Source: Lewinellaceae bacterium (lineage in GTDB: Bacteria; Bacteroidota; Bacteroidia; Chitinophagales; Saprospiraceae). From it: a stretch of DNA of 64,000 bases. A program made the translations under genes and the position numbers. Under the pieces are notes generated by a model, which was not told the DNA's origin, ran no database searches, and saw only the letters and a program-made list of their open reading frames with translations. Where the stretch lies: positions 66,266 to 130,265 of the forward strand of contig JACJYK010000004.1 of the NCBI GenBank assembly GCA_020636135.1, written 5' to 3'. Positions 62,014-64,000 of this stretch are shown here, in pieces; position 1 is the first letter of the stretch, and every line of letters begins with the position of its first letter.

Positions 62014-63666
62014 TTATTGAAAGAGCACCTTTCCAGCATATTTCCGGCCACTCGTGGTGATGTATTGGTACAGCATCACCGGCGACTTTTGGGTTGGAAA
62101 CCATTGATAATTTTCGAACCCCTGCAATGGCTTCTGATGGATCAGCCGGCCTTGCAAATCATAGATCCTCAGGACACCCGGTTCCTCATCTGGTGTTTGA
62201 AAAGTGATCTGATCCCTGGCAGGGTTTGGAAATACCTGTAATGATGGGACCGAAAGATCGTGCCTGGAAGCCGTAACCTGCAGTCCGGTGGTGTCTGTTA
62301 CGTAAAAGACCCCCAGGACCATCATCTCGTCCTGGGACGTGGGTCCCCACCGCACGGTCTGAGGGCCATTGTTTACCCACGCAGCCGTATGTACGATCCC
62401 GCGATCCAGGCGTATGGGGAGCAAATGTTCGAAAAAGCGTGTCGGAATGTGCTGATAATCGAAATAGGGCGAAAAACAACCCGGTATGCCGTCGGCGCAC
62501 TGGGCATCGTAGAGCATCGCCCCCCGGTTTCCGTTTTGATCCAGCTCGTACACTTTATAATCCACCCCATAGCGATGCGTATGGCCGAGCACACCCCACA
62601 CAAAGATTTGCGGCCCGTCAGGCACGCGCAGGGTCTGCTGATAGCGTACCGTATCACCCGTATTCGGAATGACAATCAATGGATTGGGAACCAGTACTGC
62701 ATGCATCTCCTGGGCTGCCGTACCCGATGGTTGCGTGTACACATTGATGTACACCTCTGCTTTAAAGACCTTGTCGCGGCTGTAATTGATAACATGGGCA
62801 TTGAGATCCAGTACATAGTTGGCATCCCAATGAAATGCGGTTCCTTCAGGGAGTACCATGTCCTCCGTTCGCTGCACGCCCGTAATGATGTTGACGTTGG
62901 CATGGTTTTGTTCGCGACGCAAGCCGTCCGGCAGGTCCACACCCCCATTGGTCGACTCATACATGATGAAATGGTGAGAAAAGTCCGAGATCTGGAGTTT
63001 GATCTGAGGCACTTCGACATCCTGCTTCAGGCCGGTCTCGTATTTTTGAAAAAACTCATCTTCTGTACCCGGTGCCAGGAAGAAAGGTCCTGTCTTGATC
63101 TGAAACCCCTCACCCGGCCAGGGTGCTGCCGGCGGCCCATTGGGAAATGCAGCCAGGCCGTCCCCTGCATAATAGCGATTCACCAAACCCGTATCGAAGG
63201 GCATGCCATTGGAAGGAGCGCCGAACAGGATCCATTGACGCAGATATTCTTTTTCCGTCGCGCTGACGACGCTGCTTTGGTCCTGGGGCATCTGATCACC
63301 CTCTCCCGCTGCCAGTTCGTCATCCGGGTCAAAAGTACCGTTGACTTTGCGATAGAGAAAGGATTGGTCCGGTCTGCCCGGGTGGATCAGCTGATTGCCA
63401 TTGCTGCGGGCCGTTGCATTCTGCGGCTGCACACCGACCAGGTTTTGGTAGACGTGATTCAGGTTAGCCTGCGAACTGGTGCCATCGCCACGCAGATCGA
63501 GACCTCCCGACAAACTGGTCGGGTTATGACATTGGATACAATGGGTTTGAAAGGTCTGGTACACCAGTTGAAATGCCGATCCTTCCTGTGCCTGCAAAAG
63601 ACCGCCTGCCACCAGAAATAACATCAGAAAACCCGTCACTCGATTCATCACCTTCATCGCTTGCAT
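62014..63666 (-). CDS. Secreted c-type cytochrome - PHM/DBH-like copper monooxygenase fusion with T9SS tail
   Basis: This 550-residue protein has a signal peptide (about 1-27), then a c-type heme site C-I-Q-C-H (Cys43, Cys46, His47). The central region (about 200-455) carries every copper ligand expected for a type II monooxygenase such as PHM/DBH: HH at 231-232 (SHHFIMY), His291 (LNAHVINYS), HTH at 362/364 (GHTHRYG) and Met448 (DEMMVLG). The spacing (HH to His 59, His to HTH 71, HTH to Met 84) is close to PHM (64, 70, 70). A T9SS sorting domain (about 465-550, 'LQVFPNPARDQ') ends the protein. It probably hydroxylates an unknown substrate outside the cell, with the fused heme as an electron entry point. 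An ATG at 63657 is an alternative start. Confidence 0.87.
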   Translation of the reverse strand: MQAMKVMNRVTGFLMLFLVAGGLLQAQEGSAFQLVYQTFQTHCIQCHNPTSLSGGLDLRGDGTSSQANLNHVYQNLVGVQPQNATARSNGNQLIHPGRPDQSFLYRKVNGTFDPDDELAAGEGDQMPQDQSSVVSATEKEYLRQWILFGAPSNGMPFDTGLVNRYYAGDGLAAFPNGPPAAPWPGEGFQIKTGPFFLAPGTEDEFFQKYETGLKQDVEVPQIKLQISDFSHHFIMYESTNGGVDLPDGLRREQNHANVNIITGVQRTEDMVLPEGTAFHWDANYVLDLNAHVINYSRDKVFKAEVYINVYTQPSGTAAQEMHAVLVPNPLIVIPNTGDTVRYQQTLRVPDGPQIFVWGVLGHTHRYGVDYKVYELDQNGNRGAMLYDAQCADGIPGCFSPYFDYQHIPTRFFEHLLPIRLDRGIVHTAAWVNNGPQTVRWGPTSQDEMMVLGVFYVTDTTGLQVTASRHDLSVPSLQVFPNPARDQITFQTPDEEPGVLRIYDLQGRLIHQKPLQGFENYQWFPTQKSPVMLYQYITTSGRKYAGKVLFQ

Positions 63667-63739
63667 TCAAAAATACAACATTGCACCGGATGATGCACCG
63701 ATCTTGCATTTCCTCATCGACAGAATGAATTGAAGTAAT

Positions 63740-63920
63740 TAAAGAGCCAGCGACTCGACATATCGTATAGCCGCGGACTTCAATACGCCGATACGTGTTC
63801 ATAGGGAATGCCGAGGCTCAAACCCAAGAGCCAGAGGCTCGATACATCTTGTAGCAGCTGATTTCAATCCGCTGATTCAGTTCCAATGAGATTTCAGAGT
63901 GCTGTAGACACGACAGATAC
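63740..63920 (+). repeat. Diverged copies of the ~178-bp intergenic repeat
   Basis: Two partial copies in the + orientation: at about 63745-63795 (AGAGCCAGCGACTCGACA..., then CGCGGACTTCAATACG) and at about 63826-63920 (AGAGCCAGAGGCTCGATA, GATTTCAATCCGC, then GAGTGCTGTAGACACGACAGAT). The second preserves the order and spacing of the hairpins and the GTGCTG..CAC block of the unit at 45.4-46.0 kb, which lies there in the opposite orientation. The remaining 63667-64000 has no gene. Confidence 0.65.
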
Positions 63921-64000
63921 CGGAATGTAACCGGTGCTAACCTGATTTCTATTCTCTGCATCCGCTTGAAGAAAATCACCTGTTCTGGCACTAAAGAGCA

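Noticed and set aside
62260..63621. A 453-codon open frame on the + strand
   Set aside because: It lies fully antisense to the cytochrome/copper monooxygenase, whose heme and copper motifs are in the - frame. It looks like a by-product of composition.

Overview
The window looks like a chromosomal segment of a Bacteroidota bacterium, most likely a Saprospiraceae/Lewinella-type member of the Chitinophagales-Saprospirales side of the phylum. The evidence is a PorP/SprF-like protein, a SprE/PorW-like lipoprotein, two proteins ending in type IX secretion (T9SS) sorting domains, DUF2911, DUF4197, DUF1573 and GSCFA proteins, an FtsK-LolA neighbourhood, promoters resembling TTG-N19-TAnnTTTG, and no clear Shine-Dalgarno sequences. 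No species can be named from the sequence alone.

Positions 1-15,300 form an AT-rich accessory block (by eye about 35-45% GC, against about 50-53% after 15,550). It holds a very large cysteine-rich secreted modular protein that runs off the left edge, an outer-membrane barrel, two nested and decayed IS3-family insertion sequences, a lipoprotein with the same module types as the giant protein, another barrel, a membrane-anchored TPR-CHAT protease, a DUF6714-like protein, two adjacent tRNA-Ser genes (UGA and GCU), and an ECF sigma factor with a membrane-anchored putative anti-sigma factor. TPR-CHAT protease plus ECF sigma plus membrane regulator is the most system-like part of the window.

Positions 15,550-45,400 are mostly ordinary core genome: an M23 peptidase, SprE/PorW, a biotin carrier protein, AtpZ/AtpI-like proteins with a bactofilin, PorP/SprF, an HtrA-like protease translationally coupled to an unknown protein, GSCFA, an amidohydrolase and DUF2911. 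A long leftward run follows (SAM hydrolase family, ABM monooxygenase, AroB, PBP1A, HEAT-cyclophilin, GcvT, GbsR-type regulator), then PhoH, AroA, an OmpA-like protein, DUF4197 and FolB.

Positions 45,400-64,000 begin with a three-and-a-bit copy tandem repeat of about 178 bp, whose core recurs in diverged form at the right edge. They continue with a glutaryl-CoA dehydrogenase-like enzyme, a second ECF sigma/anti-sigma/barrel operon, FtsK, LolA, a PAS-rich hybrid kinase with HPt followed by its overlapping LytTR regulator, a GH3-family protein, a secreted protein with nearly identical fibronectin III repeats, and a secreted fusion of a c-type cytochrome with a PHM/DBH-like copper monooxygenase and a T9SS tail. 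This last protein keeps every expected copper ligand and is the most striking single enzyme here.
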